The notes: generated by a model not told the origin, from the letters alone. DNA of 64,000 nt from Yoonia sp. G8-12 (GCF_038443675.1 NZ_CP151762.1:2294001-2358000); one strand, 5' to 3'; positions 8,341 to 18,108 are shown, counted from the first letter of the stretch. Translations and numbers: made by a program.

Positions 8341-9230
8341 GTTTGCTCCCTCAATCTGCGAAACGCCGCAGCACGCGTCGCAAAGAAAGCAACAATCGCA
8401 GCCAAAACAGGGATCAGCAAGGGCCAGACCCATTCACCCCCCTCAAAGCCCACGCCCAGCAATAGACTGCTTGACGCATCGCCTTGCGGCATCAGCGACA
8501 CGACAGCGACTCCGATCACTGTGCCCACAACCGCGCCGCCTGCCGCACGCAGGGTAAAACGGCGCACAAAGGCGCGAGCGATATAAGCGTCTTTCGCGCC
8601 GACCAACCGCAAGACCGCGATGATCCGCAGGTTGGCGGCCAGCGCCGCTTGGGCCGCCAAAGTGATCATCGCCGCGACGGTCGCGCCAATCAGCACAATC
8701 ACCGACCATCCGATCAGCCGCACCCGCGCAGCCGCATCAAGAAGTGGCGCGCGCCAAGCGGTATGGTCATCCAAAATCGCGCCGGGCACTTGCGCCGACA
8801 AACGCGCGCGCAGGCCTTCTACATCAAAGTCATCACGGTCTGTGACGATCTCGATCAACTGTGGCACAGGCAGTGCGTCAAGCGGCAAGTCTGGTCCGAA
8901 CCAAGGCTCCAACAGTGCCTGCTGCTCATCTTGCGACAAAGCCCGCACGCCGCTGACACCCGGCGTTGTTTCCAGCACATCAAGGGCCGAGAGCAAGAGC
9001 GCATCCGCCGTGGCCGGATCGGCAGGCAGGCGCAAGGTCGCCGACTGGGCCAGATCAGCGGCCCAAAGGTTGGCCACGCGATTGGTTGTCAAAGACACGG
9101 CAAGCGTGATCACCGCAAGAAAGGCCATCACCGCAGCCACAAAAACGGTTAGCCGGACGGTGGTTCCGGTTTGCGGAACCGCGCGGTCTGCTTGCGGATC
9201 GCCCAGCATCAGCTCCAGCAGCGCCTTCAT
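8337..9230 (-). CDS. ftsX: Cell division ABC transporter permease FtsX
   Basis: A 297-residue partner of FtsE at the division site, where FtsEX controls peptidoglycan hydrolases. One N-terminal TM segment (about 24-46), a large periplasmic loop (about 50-160), then three C-terminal TM segments from about 170 match the FtsX plan. I start at the ATG at 9230 (MKALLELMLGD), which overlaps the ftsE stop (ATGA). The cytoplasmic loop between the later helices (VLRLVGAKDAYI) is the usual contact with the ATPase. Confidence 0.92.
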   Translation of the reverse strand: MKALLELMLGDPQADRAVPQTGTTVRLTVFVAAVMAFLAVITLAVSLTTNRVANLWAADLAQSATLRLPADPATADALLLSALDVLETTPGVSGVRALSQDEQQALLEPWFGPDLPLDALPVPQLIEIVTDRDDFDVEGLRARLSAQVPGAILDDHTAWRAPLLDAAARVRLIGWSVIVLIGATVAAMITLAAQAALAANLRIIAVLRLVGAKDAYIARAFVRRFTLRAAGGAVVGTVIGVAVVSLMPQGDASSSLLLGVGFEGGEWVWPLLIPVLAAIVAFFATRAAAFRRLREQT

Positions 9231-9901
9231 AGCTCTGCACCCGCTTGCACAAGCTGGCCATCCTTCAGGCGCAGCACACGCGCGCTGATATCTGTCTTGG
9301 CCGCCCGGATCATCCCCAGATCGTGGGTGGCAATCAAAATGGTCTTTCCCATCTTGTTCAGCTCGATCAGCAGGCTCAGCAAGCGCTGTGACATCTCCCA
9401 ATCGACGTTGCCTGTGGGTTCATCTGCAATGATCACATCGGGTGATACAATGACGGCCCGCGCCAGTGCCGCACGCTGGCGTTCACCACCCGATAATTCA
9501 GGTGGGCGTTGATTGGCCTGCGGGCCCAGCCCAACCCAATTCAAGAGTTCCGGCAGGTTTTGAGCAGCCTCATGGGCACGCCCGGACACCGTCAACGGAA
9601 GTGCGATATTCTCGGCAATGCTAAGGTGATCCAGAAACTGGCAGTCTTGGTGAACGACCCCAATGCGCCGGCGGGACATTGCCACATCATCTCGGCTTAG
9701 CGCACCAGAATCCTGACCAAAAATGCGGACTTTGCCCTTGTTGGCGCGTAAATCCGAGTAGCAAAGACGCAGCAAAGTGGTCTTGCCTGCCCCTGACGGC
9801 CCAGTCAGAAAATGGAAAGAACCCGGCGCAAGCGTCAGAGATATATGGGAAAAAAGTGTCTGACTCCCATATCCGTATGAGACGTTCTCTAATTCGATCA
9901 C
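9227..9901 (-). CDS. ftsE: Cell division ATP-binding protein FtsE
   Basis: The 224-residue ABC ATPase of the FtsEX complex. Walker A is GPSGAGKTT (34-42), the ABC signature is LSGGERQR, and Walker B is VIIADEPTGNVD with the D-loop following. I choose the GTG at 9901 (VIELENVSYGYG) because homologues begin there and GGGG lies just upstream. The gene is divergent from a zinc-ribbon protein gene across about 170 bases that hold a short palindrome (CGCAAA-ACC-TTTGCG at 9977-9991). Confidence 0.93.
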   Translation of the reverse strand: MIELENVSYGYGSQTLFSHISLTLAPGSFHFLTGPSGAGKTTLLRLCYSDLRANKGKVRIFGQDSGALSRDDVAMSRRRIGVVHQDCQFLDHLSIAENIALPLTVSGRAHEAAQNLPELLNWVGLGPQANQRPPELSGGERQRAALARAVIVSPDVIIADEPTGNVDWEMSQRLLSLLIELNKMGKTILIATHDLGMIRAAKTDISARVLRLKDGQLVQAGAEL

Positions 9902-10071
9902 GGTTTTTCCCCTGGCACTACACCGCACTTCTGCCCAAATCTGCAACAGGTTTCAATGACTGCGCACCAGAGCATGCGCAAAACCTTTGCGTTTGGCGCA
10001 GCGGTTGCTAAATTACCGTCGGTGACAACAATAACCGCTCTAAACCACCGGGCAGGCAAAAGGATTTGAAC

Positions 10072-10992
10072 ATGAGGCTGATTTGCCCCAATTGCGAAGC
10101 GCAGTACGAGGTCTCTGATGATGCGATTCCTCCTGGCGGGCGCGATGTTCAGTGTTCGAATTGCCAGCAGTCATGGTTCCAGACTGAAAAACCAACTGTG
10201 CCGGGTCGTGACACATTACACCTGAGCAATCGGCAGGAACCTGAAGCCGCGGAGCCGACCTCAAAAGACGATGCGCCCGCACAGGCCCCAACTGAAACTG
10301 CCGCAGAAACGCCAGAAGAACCTGCGCGCAGCTTTATGGAAGAAATGGCCGCGGAAACCCCAGAGACTGCACCTGTCGAAGAGCCTGAGCCTGCAGCAAA
10401 TGCACCGACACCACCGCCAGAACCGGTGCGCAGACCACTTGATGATGCCGTTGCGAATATTCTGCGCGCAGAGGCCGCCCTGGGAACAACCACTGCCGCG
10501 ACAACCGTCACGCAAGAGCCAAGCCCCACTGCGAAACCACCCGCGACCGAAGCCGCAAAACCCGCAGCACCCGTCGCGGCGGATGAAACCCGCCAACGTA
10601 TTGCGATGATGACTGCCGAAGAAGGCGGCACCCGCACGGGGACAAAGGCCAGCACAACCTCTGCTACGGCGGCGAATTCACAAGAGGCACACCTGCGGAC
10701 AGTCCCCTCGATCAATGAAATCAACGCGACGTTGCGCGCCCGCGCGCAGGCAAATGATGCATCTGGGCTGACAGAGGCCGAGAAAATACAGGCTGTTGAG
10801 CGCAAAGGATTTCGGCGCGGGTTTTTCTGGGTTTTGCTGATCTTGCTTGTAGCGATCCTGCCTTATGTTTTTGCAGATCAGATTACAGACACCCTGCCAC
10901 AGACGACCGAGTTGATGGCATCCTATGTCATGATGATCGACCAACTACGGTTGTCACTTAGCGAGATGGTCAGCGGGTTCACGGCGGGCTAG
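10072..10992 (+). CDS. Zinc-ribbon (MJ0042-type) single-pass membrane protein
   Basis: A 306-residue protein in three parts. Residues 1-40 hold a zinc ribbon with CPNC and CSNC pairs. About residues 45-235 are Ala/Pro/Glu/Thr-rich and probably disordered. One TM helix follows near 253-275 (FFWVLLILLVAILPYVFA), with a short tail. The zinc finger is thus tethered to the inner membrane. The ATG at 10072 has AAAGGA at good spacing. Its position facing ftsE suggests an envelope or division role, but no function is known for the family that I can name. Confidence 0.75.
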   Translation: MRLICPNCEAQYEVSDDAIPPGGRDVQCSNCQQSWFQTEKPTVPGRDTLHLSNRQEPEAAEPTSKDDAPAQAPTETAAETPEEPARSFMEEMAAETPETAPVEEPEPAANAPTPPPEPVRRPLDDAVANILRAEAALGTTTAATTVTQEPSPTAKPPATEAAKPAAPVAADETRQRIAMMTAEEGGTRTGTKASTTSATAANSQEAHLRTVPSINEINATLRARAQANDASGLTEAEKIQAVERKGFRRGFFWVLLILLVAILPYVFADQITDTLPQTTELMASYVMMIDQLRLSLSEMVSGFTAG

Positions 10993-11033
10993 CCCAGCAT
11001 CCCCCGCACCGAGAATTCAGACTGGTCGCTGAC

Positions 11034-13715
11034 CTAGAACTGATCCAGCAAGCGTCGCAGATAATCCCGCTCGATCTCGGGTCTGTCCTGCTCGGCCGAA
11101 CGGCGGCGGATTTCGTCCAGCAGTTCTTCAGCGCGGCGATTGATATCGCCGTTCCCCAACAGCTCTTGATCGGTGCCCAACTGACCGGTGTTACCCATCT
11201 CGCGGCCCAGCGGGTCACGCTGACCGGGAACCGGACGGCCACTCGCCTCGCCCTGCTCAGAGCCTTGTCCGGGTTCAGCATTTTGATTTTCGGCCATCGC
11301 CTGTCCCAACTCGCGCATACCATTGCGCAGGGCGTCCATGGCTTCGGCCTGCTGATCAATTGCCTCGGCCAGATCGCCGTCGCGCAGCGCGTCCTCGGCG
11401 CCTTCCATGGCACCTTCTGCACGCTCAAGGGACCGGCGGGCTTGCTCGCCTGCGTCGCCGCCAAGGTTTGGCAGACCATCACGCTGGCGCTGCAATTCTT
11501 CGCGCAAGGCCCGCTGACGTTCTGCAAGACTACGCTGATCACCCTCGCCGCCGGCACCGTCGCCGCGTTGTTCGCCGCTTTCGCTATTGTCGCCAACGCC
11601 CTGACCTTGGCCTTGCTGACCACCTTGACCCGGTTCATTGCCTTGCTCACCCTGTTGGCCGGGCTGTCCGCCGGGTTCCTGACCCTGCTGGCCTTGTTCT
11701 CCTTGCTGTCCTTGCTGGCCTTGCTCGCCGGGGTTAAACTGGTCCTGCAGATCGCTGAAACTATCGTCTGAGAGTTCTTCTTGCTCGCGCAGCGTATCGG
11801 AAAGGTCTTGCATAGATTGCTCGCCCGGGCTTGGCGGGCCGTCACCACCCTCGCCTTGGGTTACGCGCATGTTTTCCATCATCTGGTTCAGCTGTTCCAT
11901 CAGCTCTTGCGCCTCGGCCATCCGGCCCTCTTGCATCAGCTCTTCGATACGGTCCATCAGCGCCTGCAACTCATCCATGCCCATTTGCTGGCCTTGCTGG
12001 CCGCTGTCGGCTTGGTCCGTGCCATCAGAGGGTTCGCTCTCTTCGGCCAACATCCGCAGATAGTCATTCGTCGCTTCGCGCAATTCCTGCATCAACTCCG
12101 CGATTTCCTCGTCCGAAGCACCATTGCGCATCGCTTCGGCCAACCGCTCTTGCGCGCGGCGCAGGCGTTCGCGGGCATCGGCCAAACGACCATCTTCCAG
12201 TTGGATCGCAAGGTCCCAAAGCGCTTCCACGATTTCGGCCTGTCCCTCATCGGTGAGGCCGGTCTCGGCAAAGCTATCAAGCCTGCGAATGATGGTGCGC
12301 AACCGAAGATAGGTTGTCTCGTTCGAAAAAAGCCCCTCGGGACGATGCGACACGGCGCGCAAAATCTGATTCACGCGGCGCGCATTCGCCTTGGACCACA
12401 TCAGGTCACGCCTCTGTTCAATCACCGCACGGGCAAAAGGCTGAAAGAAACGCCGTCCGGGCATCACCATCGCCTCTGGCGGAGTTGTGCCGGTTTGCTC
12501 GGCCGCGTCGATCACTTCCAGCGTGAGGGTCACAGGCAGGTTCGCCAAAGGATGCTCGCTGAGGTTATCGACCAGAAATTCGTCAAAATCCGACCTGTCA
12601 CCGGTGAAAGGCATCGGCAGGTCCAGCACCAAAGGATCAATCGGATCAGGATCAATCGTCAACCCGTGCTGCCGCTCAACCGCCGTCAGATCAAGGGTGA
12701 AGGTCGCTGTGCCAAACTCAACGCCGTAGTCATCAAAAGCGGTGAAAGGCTGCGAAAGCTCACCCATTGCGTCCACTTCGACGGGGCCCGTCAGATCAAC
12801 GCCGGGTGCTGCGTCTTCAATCGCGGTAATTTCCCATGTGGTATCCCTGCCCCCACTGATCGAGAGGGTGCCTGATTGGGTCACGGTGAACTGCTGCTGC
12901 GCCTCAGCTGCCGAGCCTACGTCCTCAACCCGCCCCGAGATCGTCTCGGCAACGGTCAGCGCACCCACTTCACCGTAAAGGCGCAAGGTCACCTGACTGC
13001 CCACAGCCACGCGCAGCGGGCCCGCAGGCACATCATTAAGATAGATCGACGGCTTACCGGTATAGGCGGGCGCTTCGACCCAACCTTCCCAGACCGGACC
13101 GGTGGCCAAAGTCTGCTCACCCCGCGTGACCATGTCACCGACAGACGCCACGCGAAAGAACGACCCGAACATCACGGCGGCTACAAAGAACAGCAGCGCA
13201 ATAAACCGCAGACCATAAGGGTCACGGTCCGAGACGCGCAAATCAGGTTCAACAGGCCGCGCTTCTTTGGTGCGTTCGGCCATCCGCGCCATATGTGCCC
13301 GCCAAACGGCTTCGGATGCGGCATCGCCGCTACCGATGGCTTGGGTGTCCGCTATCGCAGCAATAGGTCTGCCGGGCATGGCCGCATCGACACGGCCAAG
13401 CGCCTCAGCCGCAGAGGGCATGCGGAAACGCCGGATGCCCCAAACGAGGGTTGCGATAAACGCGAGGCCAGAAACAACCGCCCCGCCCCAGATTACCTCA
13501 AGCGGCAGCACATCCTGCCAGCCCATCATCAGGGGTGCGAGTATCAGAAAGACAGTGGTCCAAAAAGGCCAGAACGCGCGCACAACCTGTTCGGCCACCA
13601 TACCCAAACGGGTGGCGGTAACAGGAAAGCGCAAGTGGCGCATGGGGTCGTTTTGATCTTTCAGCGGGCCTCTCCCATTCTCTTTGCGCGCGGCGGGAGG
13701 CTCTGATTCACTCAA
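11034..13715 (-). CDS. TIGR02302/DUF4175 family membrane protein
   Basis: A large 893-residue protein of a family I know from alphaproteobacteria, with no assigned biochemistry. Three TM helices lie near residues 46-66, 72-92 and 173-192, followed by a beta-rich periplasmic-like part, then long helical Gln/Glu-rich segments. About residues 640-730 are a low-complexity Gly-Gln-Gln/Glu tract resembling collagen triplets. The first in-frame start is a TTG at 13715 inside the lysA stop region; an ATG 24 codons later is an alternative. It is the last gene of the argH-lipoprotein-DUF2834-lysA run. Confidence 0.8.
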   Translation of the reverse strand: MSESEPPAARKENGRGPLKDQNDPMRHLRFPVTATRLGMVAEQVVRAFWPFWTTVFLILAPLMMGWQDVLPLEVIWGGAVVSGLAFIATLVWGIRRFRMPSAAEALGRVDAAMPGRPIAAIADTQAIGSGDAASEAVWRAHMARMAERTKEARPVEPDLRVSDRDPYGLRFIALLFFVAAVMFGSFFRVASVGDMVTRGEQTLATGPVWEGWVEAPAYTGKPSIYLNDVPAGPLRVAVGSQVTLRLYGEVGALTVAETISGRVEDVGSAAEAQQQFTVTQSGTLSISGGRDTTWEITAIEDAAPGVDLTGPVEVDAMGELSQPFTAFDDYGVEFGTATFTLDLTAVERQHGLTIDPDPIDPLVLDLPMPFTGDRSDFDEFLVDNLSEHPLANLPVTLTLEVIDAAEQTGTTPPEAMVMPGRRFFQPFARAVIEQRRDLMWSKANARRVNQILRAVSHRPEGLFSNETTYLRLRTIIRRLDSFAETGLTDEGQAEIVEALWDLAIQLEDGRLADARERLRRAQERLAEAMRNGASDEEIAELMQELREATNDYLRMLAEESEPSDGTDQADSGQQGQQMGMDELQALMDRIEELMQEGRMAEAQELMEQLNQMMENMRVTQGEGGDGPPSPGEQSMQDLSDTLREQEELSDDSFSDLQDQFNPGEQGQQGQQGEQGQQGQEPGGQPGQQGEQGNEPGQGGQQGQGQGVGDNSESGEQRGDGAGGEGDQRSLAERQRALREELQRQRDGLPNLGGDAGEQARRSLERAEGAMEGAEDALRDGDLAEAIDQQAEAMDALRNGMRELGQAMAENQNAEPGQGSEQGEASGRPVPGQRDPLGREMGNTGQLGTDQELLGNGDINRRAEELLDEIRRRSAEQDRPEIERDYLRRLLDQF

Positions 13716-14976
13716 GCCATGCCGGAACGTTATCGCGTGCGATCATCTCTTCATAGGTAGGGCGCGCGCGGATAACTGCAAATTGATCGCCATCGACCAG
13801 CACCTCGGGGATCAGCGGGCGGGAATTATATTCCGACGACATCACAGCACCATAAGCACCCGCAGAACGGAAGGCGACCAGATCACCGGCGACAACGGTG
13901 GGCATTTCGCGGCCTTTGGCAAAGGTATCGCCGCTTTCACAAACCGGCCCAACGATGTCGTATTTGACAGGTTCTGTGCCTGCTGCGGCCTCAATTACAG
14001 GCACAATATCGTGCCAGGCGTCGTACATCGCGGGGCGGATCAGGTCATTCATCGCACCATCAAGGATCAGGAATTCGCGATCTTCACCGGATTTCACGTA
14101 TATCACCTTCGACACCATCAAGCCCGCGTTGCCCGAAATCAGGCGACCCGGTTCAATCTCGATCTCGCATCCCAAATGGCCAACGGTGCGCTGAATGAGC
14201 GCACCATAATCTGTTGGCAATGGCGGTGCTTCGTTCGACCGCGCGTATGGAATGCCCAAACCACCACCCAGATCAAGACGCGTGATCTCATGCCCGTCTG
14301 CGCGCAGCTGTTCGGTCAGTTCGGCAACCTTGTTATAGGCGGCCTCAAAGGGAGCCAACTCGGTCAACTGCGACCCGATATGCACATCAATCCCAATCAC
14401 CTTCAGGCCCGGCATCTTGGCGGCCATCGCGTAGACCTCACGCGCGCGACTGATGGGGATGCCGAACTTGTTCTCTGACTTGCCAGTGGCGATTTTGGCG
14501 TGCGTTTTGGCATCAACGTCAGGGTTAACGCGGATTGTGATCGGGGCTATGGCCCCAAGCGACTGCGCCACCTGATCAAGCACGATCATCTCAGGCTCGC
14601 TTTCGACATTGAACTGGCGAATACCACCCTCAATCGCGAGGCGCATTTCATCGGCGGTTTTACCGACACCGGAAAACACAATGCGATCACCCGGCACACC
14701 CGCCGCTTTCGCACGCAGGTATTCACCGCCAGACACCACATCCATGCCAGCGCCGGCATTGCCCAAAAGCTTGATCACAGCCTGGTTAGAGAGCGATTTC
14801 ATCGCAAAGCAGACAAGGTGGTCAGCCCAATCCAGAGCTTCATCAAAGAGCTGAAAATGCCGTTTCAGAGTGGCTGTTGAATACACATAGAATGGCGTGC
14901 CAACGGCAGCCGCGATTTCTGCAACAGGCACATCTTCTGCATAAAGCGCGCCATCACGATAGAGAAAATGATCCAA
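13708..14976 (-). CDS. lysA: Diaminopimelate decarboxylase
   Basis: PLP enzyme that decarboxylates meso-diaminopimelate to lysine, the last step of lysine synthesis. The product has 422 residues from the chosen start. The PLP lysine is in FAMKSLSNQ; the glycine-rich phosphate loop is DLGGGLGIPY, and the partner active-site segment is GPVCESGDTFAKG near the C-terminus. I choose a TTG start at 14976 because AAGGA lies 8 bases upstream and homologues start at (M/L)DHFLYRDG. The ATG at 15012 has no ribosome-binding site. The gene overlaps the TIGR02302 start by a few bases. Confidence 0.95.
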   Translation of the reverse strand: MDHFLYRDGALYAEDVPVAEIAAAVGTPFYVYSTATLKRHFQLFDEALDWADHLVCFAMKSLSNQAVIKLLGNAGAGMDVVSGGEYLRAKAAGVPGDRIVFSGVGKTADEMRLAIEGGIRQFNVESEPEMIVLDQVAQSLGAIAPITIRVNPDVDAKTHAKIATGKSENKFGIPISRAREVYAMAAKMPGLKVIGIDVHIGSQLTELAPFEAAYNKVAELTEQLRADGHEITRLDLGGGLGIPYARSNEAPPLPTDYGALIQRTVGHLGCEIEIEPGRLISGNAGLMVSKVIYVKSGEDREFLILDGAMNDLIRPAMYDAWHDIVPVIEAAAGTEPVKYDIVGPVCESGDTFAKGREMPTVVAGDLVAFRSAGAYGAVMSSEYNSRPLIPEVLVDGDQFAVIRARPTYEEMIARDNVPAWLE

Positions 14977-15051
14977 GCCTAAGATCCTTGTCCAAAACCA
15001 GTTTTTGGACATAGCAGATCACAGGCAAAGACCAACCCTGATTTACGCCGC

Positions 15052-15387
15052 TTAAACGCGCACGCGCTGTTTGTCGCGGCGATAAACGATCCGGTCCCGC
15101 AGATAGAGATAGAGCGGCAAACCACAGCTCACCCCGATGCAATAGGTGGCGGGAATCGCCAGCAGGCTGAGCCAGTTCTTCCTCTTGATTGCCTCGGCAA
15201 TAATCCAGACCGTCAGCGCAATCGCCGCAATCGTCAGATCCCAAACCAGACCGCTGGTCGCCGCATTCACATGCCATGCGTCAACCATCGCCATGATGCT
15301 CCAGCCTTCGGCCTGAAACCAGGTGATGAAGTAATACATCGGGTGGATCGCACCCCAGATTGCGAGCGCCAGAAAAACGTTCCGCAT
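15052..15387 (-). CDS. DUF2834 family membrane protein
   Basis: A 111-residue inner-membrane protein with helices near 5-23, 45-66 and 70-92, matching DUF2834 small multi-pass proteins. No catalytic residues are evident. The ATG overlaps the preceding lipoprotein stop (TAATG), so it is co-translated in the argH-lipoprotein-DUF2834-lysA run. Function is unknown. Confidence 0.7.
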   Translation of the reverse strand: MRNVFLALAIWGAIHPMYYFITWFQAEGWSIMAMVDAWHVNAATSGLVWDLTIAAIALTVWIIAEAIKRKNWLSLLAIPATYCIGVSCGLPLYLYLRDRIVYRRDKQRVRV

Positions 15388-15560
15388 TACAGTCCTACCC
15401 CTATGGAAAAAGTGCCGTTTGAGGCGCCTAAGCTCGCACCTGTGCTCACACCGTTGCTACCCACATTCAGGCCGACATTCGCAGATGGCGTCATCGGTGG
15501 GCCATCAGCACCGCAGGCCGCCACAGCGGCGACGGTCAAAATCAAGGCAATACGTTTCAT
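15387..15560 (-). CDS. Small lipoprotein between argH and lysA
   Basis: A 57-residue precursor. The signal peptide MKRIALILTVAAVAAC ends in a lipobox (AVAAC) with the lipid-attachment cysteine at residue 16. The mature part is short and Gly/Ser/Asn-rich. A lipoprotein of this size between argH and lysA recalls the LptM (YifL) position in other proteobacteria, but I see no sequence motif that proves homology. The ATG at 15560 overlaps the argH stop (ATGA), and its own TAA overlaps the next ATG. Confidence 0.7.
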   Translation of the reverse strand: MKRIALILTVAAVAACGADGPPMTPSANVGLNVGSNGVSTGASLGASNGTFSIGVGL

Positions 15561-16945
15561 TTCAAAACCTCTTTCCAATGCGCCACCTGTGCGCGGACCT
15601 GCGAGGGCGCTGTCCCACCAAAGCTGGTGCGCGACGCGACCGAGTTTTCAACCCCCAACACATCAAAGACATCGTCGCGGATACCCGCGTGCACGCCCTG
15701 CATATCGGCCAGCGTCAGGTCAGGCAGATCACAACCCTTGCCCTCCGCCAACGCCACAAGCGATCCCGTCACATGATGCGCCTCACGGAAAGGTAGCCCA
15801 AGTTCGCGCACCAGCCAATCGGCCAGATCGGTCGCGGTCGAAAATCCGCTAGAGGCTGCGGCTTTCAGGTTCTCGCGCTGTGCAGTCATATCGCCAACCA
15901 TCCCTGTCATCGCCGCCAAGGCAAGCATGAGGTTATCAGCGGCATCAAAGGTCTGTTCCTTATCTTCCTGCATGTCCTTGGAATAGGCTAGCGGCAGGCC
16001 CTTCATCACCGTCATCAAAGCAACATTCGCACCAAAGATGCGGCCGATCTTAGCACGGATCAACTCGGCTGCGTCTGGGTTGCGCTTTTGCGGCATGATG
16101 GACGATCCGGTGGACCATTTGTCCGACATCTTCACAAAGCGGAACTGGGCCGAAGACCAGATCACCAGTTCTTCGGCCAGACGGCTCAGGTGCATGGCAC
16201 AAATGCTGGACGCCGCGAGAAACTCCAACGCGAAATCGCGGTCTGATACCGCATCAAGCGAATTGGCCATGGGGCGATCAAAGCCCAGCGCCTTTGCCGT
16301 CATCTCACGATCAATCGGGAAGGATGTACCGGCAAGGGCGGCAGCCCCCAGAGGCGAGGTATTCATCCGCTTCCGCGCATCCGCAAAGCGCGAGCGGTCA
16401 CGTGCAAACATTTCGACGTAGGCCAGCATATGGTGGCCCCAAGTGACAGGTTGCGCCGTCTGCAAGTGCGTGAAGCCGGGCATAACCCAATCGGCGCCCG
16501 CCTCGGCTTGCGCGACAAGCGCTTTGCAAAGCGCGCCAAGCGCCTCGTCCGCCTGATCGCATTGGTCACGGACCCACAGCCGGAAATCGACAGCAACCTG
16601 ATCGTTGCGCGACCGCGCCGTGTGCAAACGCCCGGCGGCCTCACCGATGGTGTCGCGCAACCGCGCTTCCACATTCATGTGGATATCTTCCAACGCCGCC
16701 GAAAACGGGAAATCACCCGTTTCAATCTCTGACAATACGGTGAGCAGGCCTTCCCGTATCGCCTCGGCATCGGTATCTGTAATGATGCCTGTGGCGGCCA
16801 ACATGGCGGCATGGGCGCGTGAACCTGCGATGTCCTGCGGCGCAAGACGGCGGTCATACCCGATTGAGGCATTAATCGCCTCCATAATCGCGTCTGGTCC
16901 GGCGGCAAAACGTCCGCCCCACATTGTGTTTGCAGATTTGGTCAT
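15557..16945 (-). CDS. argH: Argininosuccinate lyase
   Basis: Splits argininosuccinate into arginine and fumarate, the last step of arginine synthesis. The product has 462 residues. The fumarase/aspartase superfamily signature is GSSIMPQKRNPD (catalytic Ser loop) near residue 275; TARSRNDQV near 107 and THLQTAQPV near 155 are also present. It heads the operon running through lysA to the TIGR02302 gene and is divergent from a TlpA-like gene only 14 bases away. Confidence 0.97.
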   Translation of the reverse strand: MTKSANTMWGGRFAAGPDAIMEAINASIGYDRRLAPQDIAGSRAHAAMLAATGIITDTDAEAIREGLLTVLSEIETGDFPFSAALEDIHMNVEARLRDTIGEAAGRLHTARSRNDQVAVDFRLWVRDQCDQADEALGALCKALVAQAEAGADWVMPGFTHLQTAQPVTWGHHMLAYVEMFARDRSRFADARKRMNTSPLGAAALAGTSFPIDREMTAKALGFDRPMANSLDAVSDRDFALEFLAASSICAMHLSRLAEELVIWSSAQFRFVKMSDKWSTGSSIMPQKRNPDAAELIRAKIGRIFGANVALMTVMKGLPLAYSKDMQEDKEQTFDAADNLMLALAAMTGMVGDMTAQRENLKAAASSGFSTATDLADWLVRELGLPFREAHHVTGSLVALAEGKGCDLPDLTLADMQGVHAGIRDDVFDVLGVENSVASRTSFGGTAPSQVRAQVAHWKEVLK

Positions 16946-16959
16946 AAAGGAAGTCGCCC

Positions 16960-17520
16960 GTGCGCAAGTTAATATCAGTCCTGCTTTATACGGCCCTTAT
17001 GGGTCTTGCAAACATTGGCCATGCCGATGTGGCCACAGCAGAGGCCCTGCGCGAAGGAGATATGCGCAAACTGAATTTTCATAGTGCGCCCATCGCTGTG
17101 TCAGAGGTGCCTTTCACAGGTGCCGACGGCAGCGAGATGACGTTAGCAGATTTCAACGGCAAATACGTGGTCTTGAATTTCTGGGCCACATGGTGCGCGC
17201 CCTGCCGCGTAGAGATGCCGCATTTATCAGCACTGCAAACCGCGATGGGCGGTGACCAGATGGAAGTTGTCACTATCGCCACAGGCCGCAATCCGCTGCC
17301 TGTCATGCAGCGCTTCTTTGATGAAATCGAAGTCGACAACCTGCCGCTGCACACAGATCCGCGCCAAAGCCTTGCCCGCGGTATGGGGGTGCTGGGATTG
17401 CCAGTGACAGTCATTCTTGATCCGGAAGGCTTTGAGGTCGCGCGGATGCAAGGCGAAGCAGATTGGTCCAGTGAGAACGCGATGGCAATTATGCAGGCTT
17501 TGATCGCTTCCGGGGGCTAA
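16960..17520 (+). CDS. TlpA-like periplasmic thioredoxin-fold protein
   Basis: A 186-residue exported thiol-disulfide protein. An N-terminal signal sequence (residues 1-22, cleavage near GHA) precedes a redoxin domain with WCAPC (Cys79, Cys82) and a cis-Pro segment GLPVT near 147. TlpA-type proteins reduce periplasmic disulfides, for example in cytochrome c or oxidase assembly. The GTG start has AAAGGAAG upstream. The tight divergence from argH means their promoters overlap. Confidence 0.88.
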   Translation: MRKLISVLLYTALMGLANIGHADVATAEALREGDMRKLNFHSAPIAVSEVPFTGADGSEMTLADFNGKYVVLNFWATWCAPCRVEMPHLSALQTAMGGDQMEVVTIATGRNPLPVMQRFFDEIEVDNLPLHTDPRQSLARGMGVLGLPVTVILDPEGFEVARMQGEADWSSENAMAIMQALIASGG

Positions 17521-17538
17521 GTCGAATTCCGCAAAGGT

Positions 17539-18108
17539 CTATGCCCGGCCAGCCGTCGCGGATAACAAGAGCGGATCGATACCCAAAAGCCTGAGCGCGG
17601 CAGACCATTTTCCCGCGTTATCCGACCCGAACAAGATGTCGTCGTTGGGCGCGCAGGTCAGCCAGCCATTCTGGCTGATCTCGTATTCCAACTGCCCCGG
17701 CCCCCAACCGGCATAGCCCAGCGCCATGATCGCCACTTCCGGCCCCTCGCCCTTGGCCAGATCTTCCAGCACCTCAAGCGTTGCCGTCATCCGGTAGTTT
17801 TCATCCACGTCCAGCGTGCCATTGTCCGACGCATAATCACTTGAATGCAGAACAAAGCCCCGCTGGTAGTCGACCGGTCCGCCATAATGGACCCGCACAT
17901 CGCGCGCAGCGGGGGATACAGGAATTTCCATTTGCTCCAGCAGTTTCGAGAAGCGAATTCCCTTCTCCGGCTTGTTCACGATCAGCCCCATACCGCCTTC
18001 GTCGGAATGGGCGCACATGTAAATCACGGTATTCGCGAAACGCGGGTCCGACATATCGGGCATCGCGATCAAGAGCTTCCCGACAAGAGACGAATCTGAA
18101 TTGGCCAT
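17539..18108 (-). CDS. YqgE/AlgH family protein (UPF0301)
   Basis: A 189-residue cytosolic protein. The conserved N-terminal block is LLIAMPDMSDPRFANTVIYM, followed by GGMGLIVNKP and, near residue 70, HYGGPVDYQRGFVLH. The family's molecular function is not settled. I start at MANSDSSLVGKLL (18108); an extension upstream is possible but lacks conservation by memory of the family. It converges with the TlpA-like gene at a 19-base gap. Confidence 0.9.
   Translation of the reverse strand: MANSDSSLVGKLLIAMPDMSDPRFANTVIYMCAHSDEGGMGLIVNKPEKGIRFSKLLEQMEIPVSPAARDVRVHYGGPVDYQRGFVLHSSDYASDNGTLDVDENYRMTATLEVLEDLAKGEGPEVAIMALGYAGWGPGQLEYEISQNGWLTCAPNDDILFGSDNAGKWSAALRLLGIDPLLLSATAGRA

Noticed and set aside
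11600..11740. Short repeated units that could suggest a CRISPR array
   Set aside because: The units are irregular and in frame with the protein-coding Gly-Gln repeats; there are no constant repeats with unique spacers.
11166..11771. A 201-codon plus-strand frame with apparent membrane helices
   Set aside because: It is the antisense of the Gly-Gln-rich tract of the TIGR02302 gene; Gln codons read backward give Leu-rich sequence, so the helices are an artefact.
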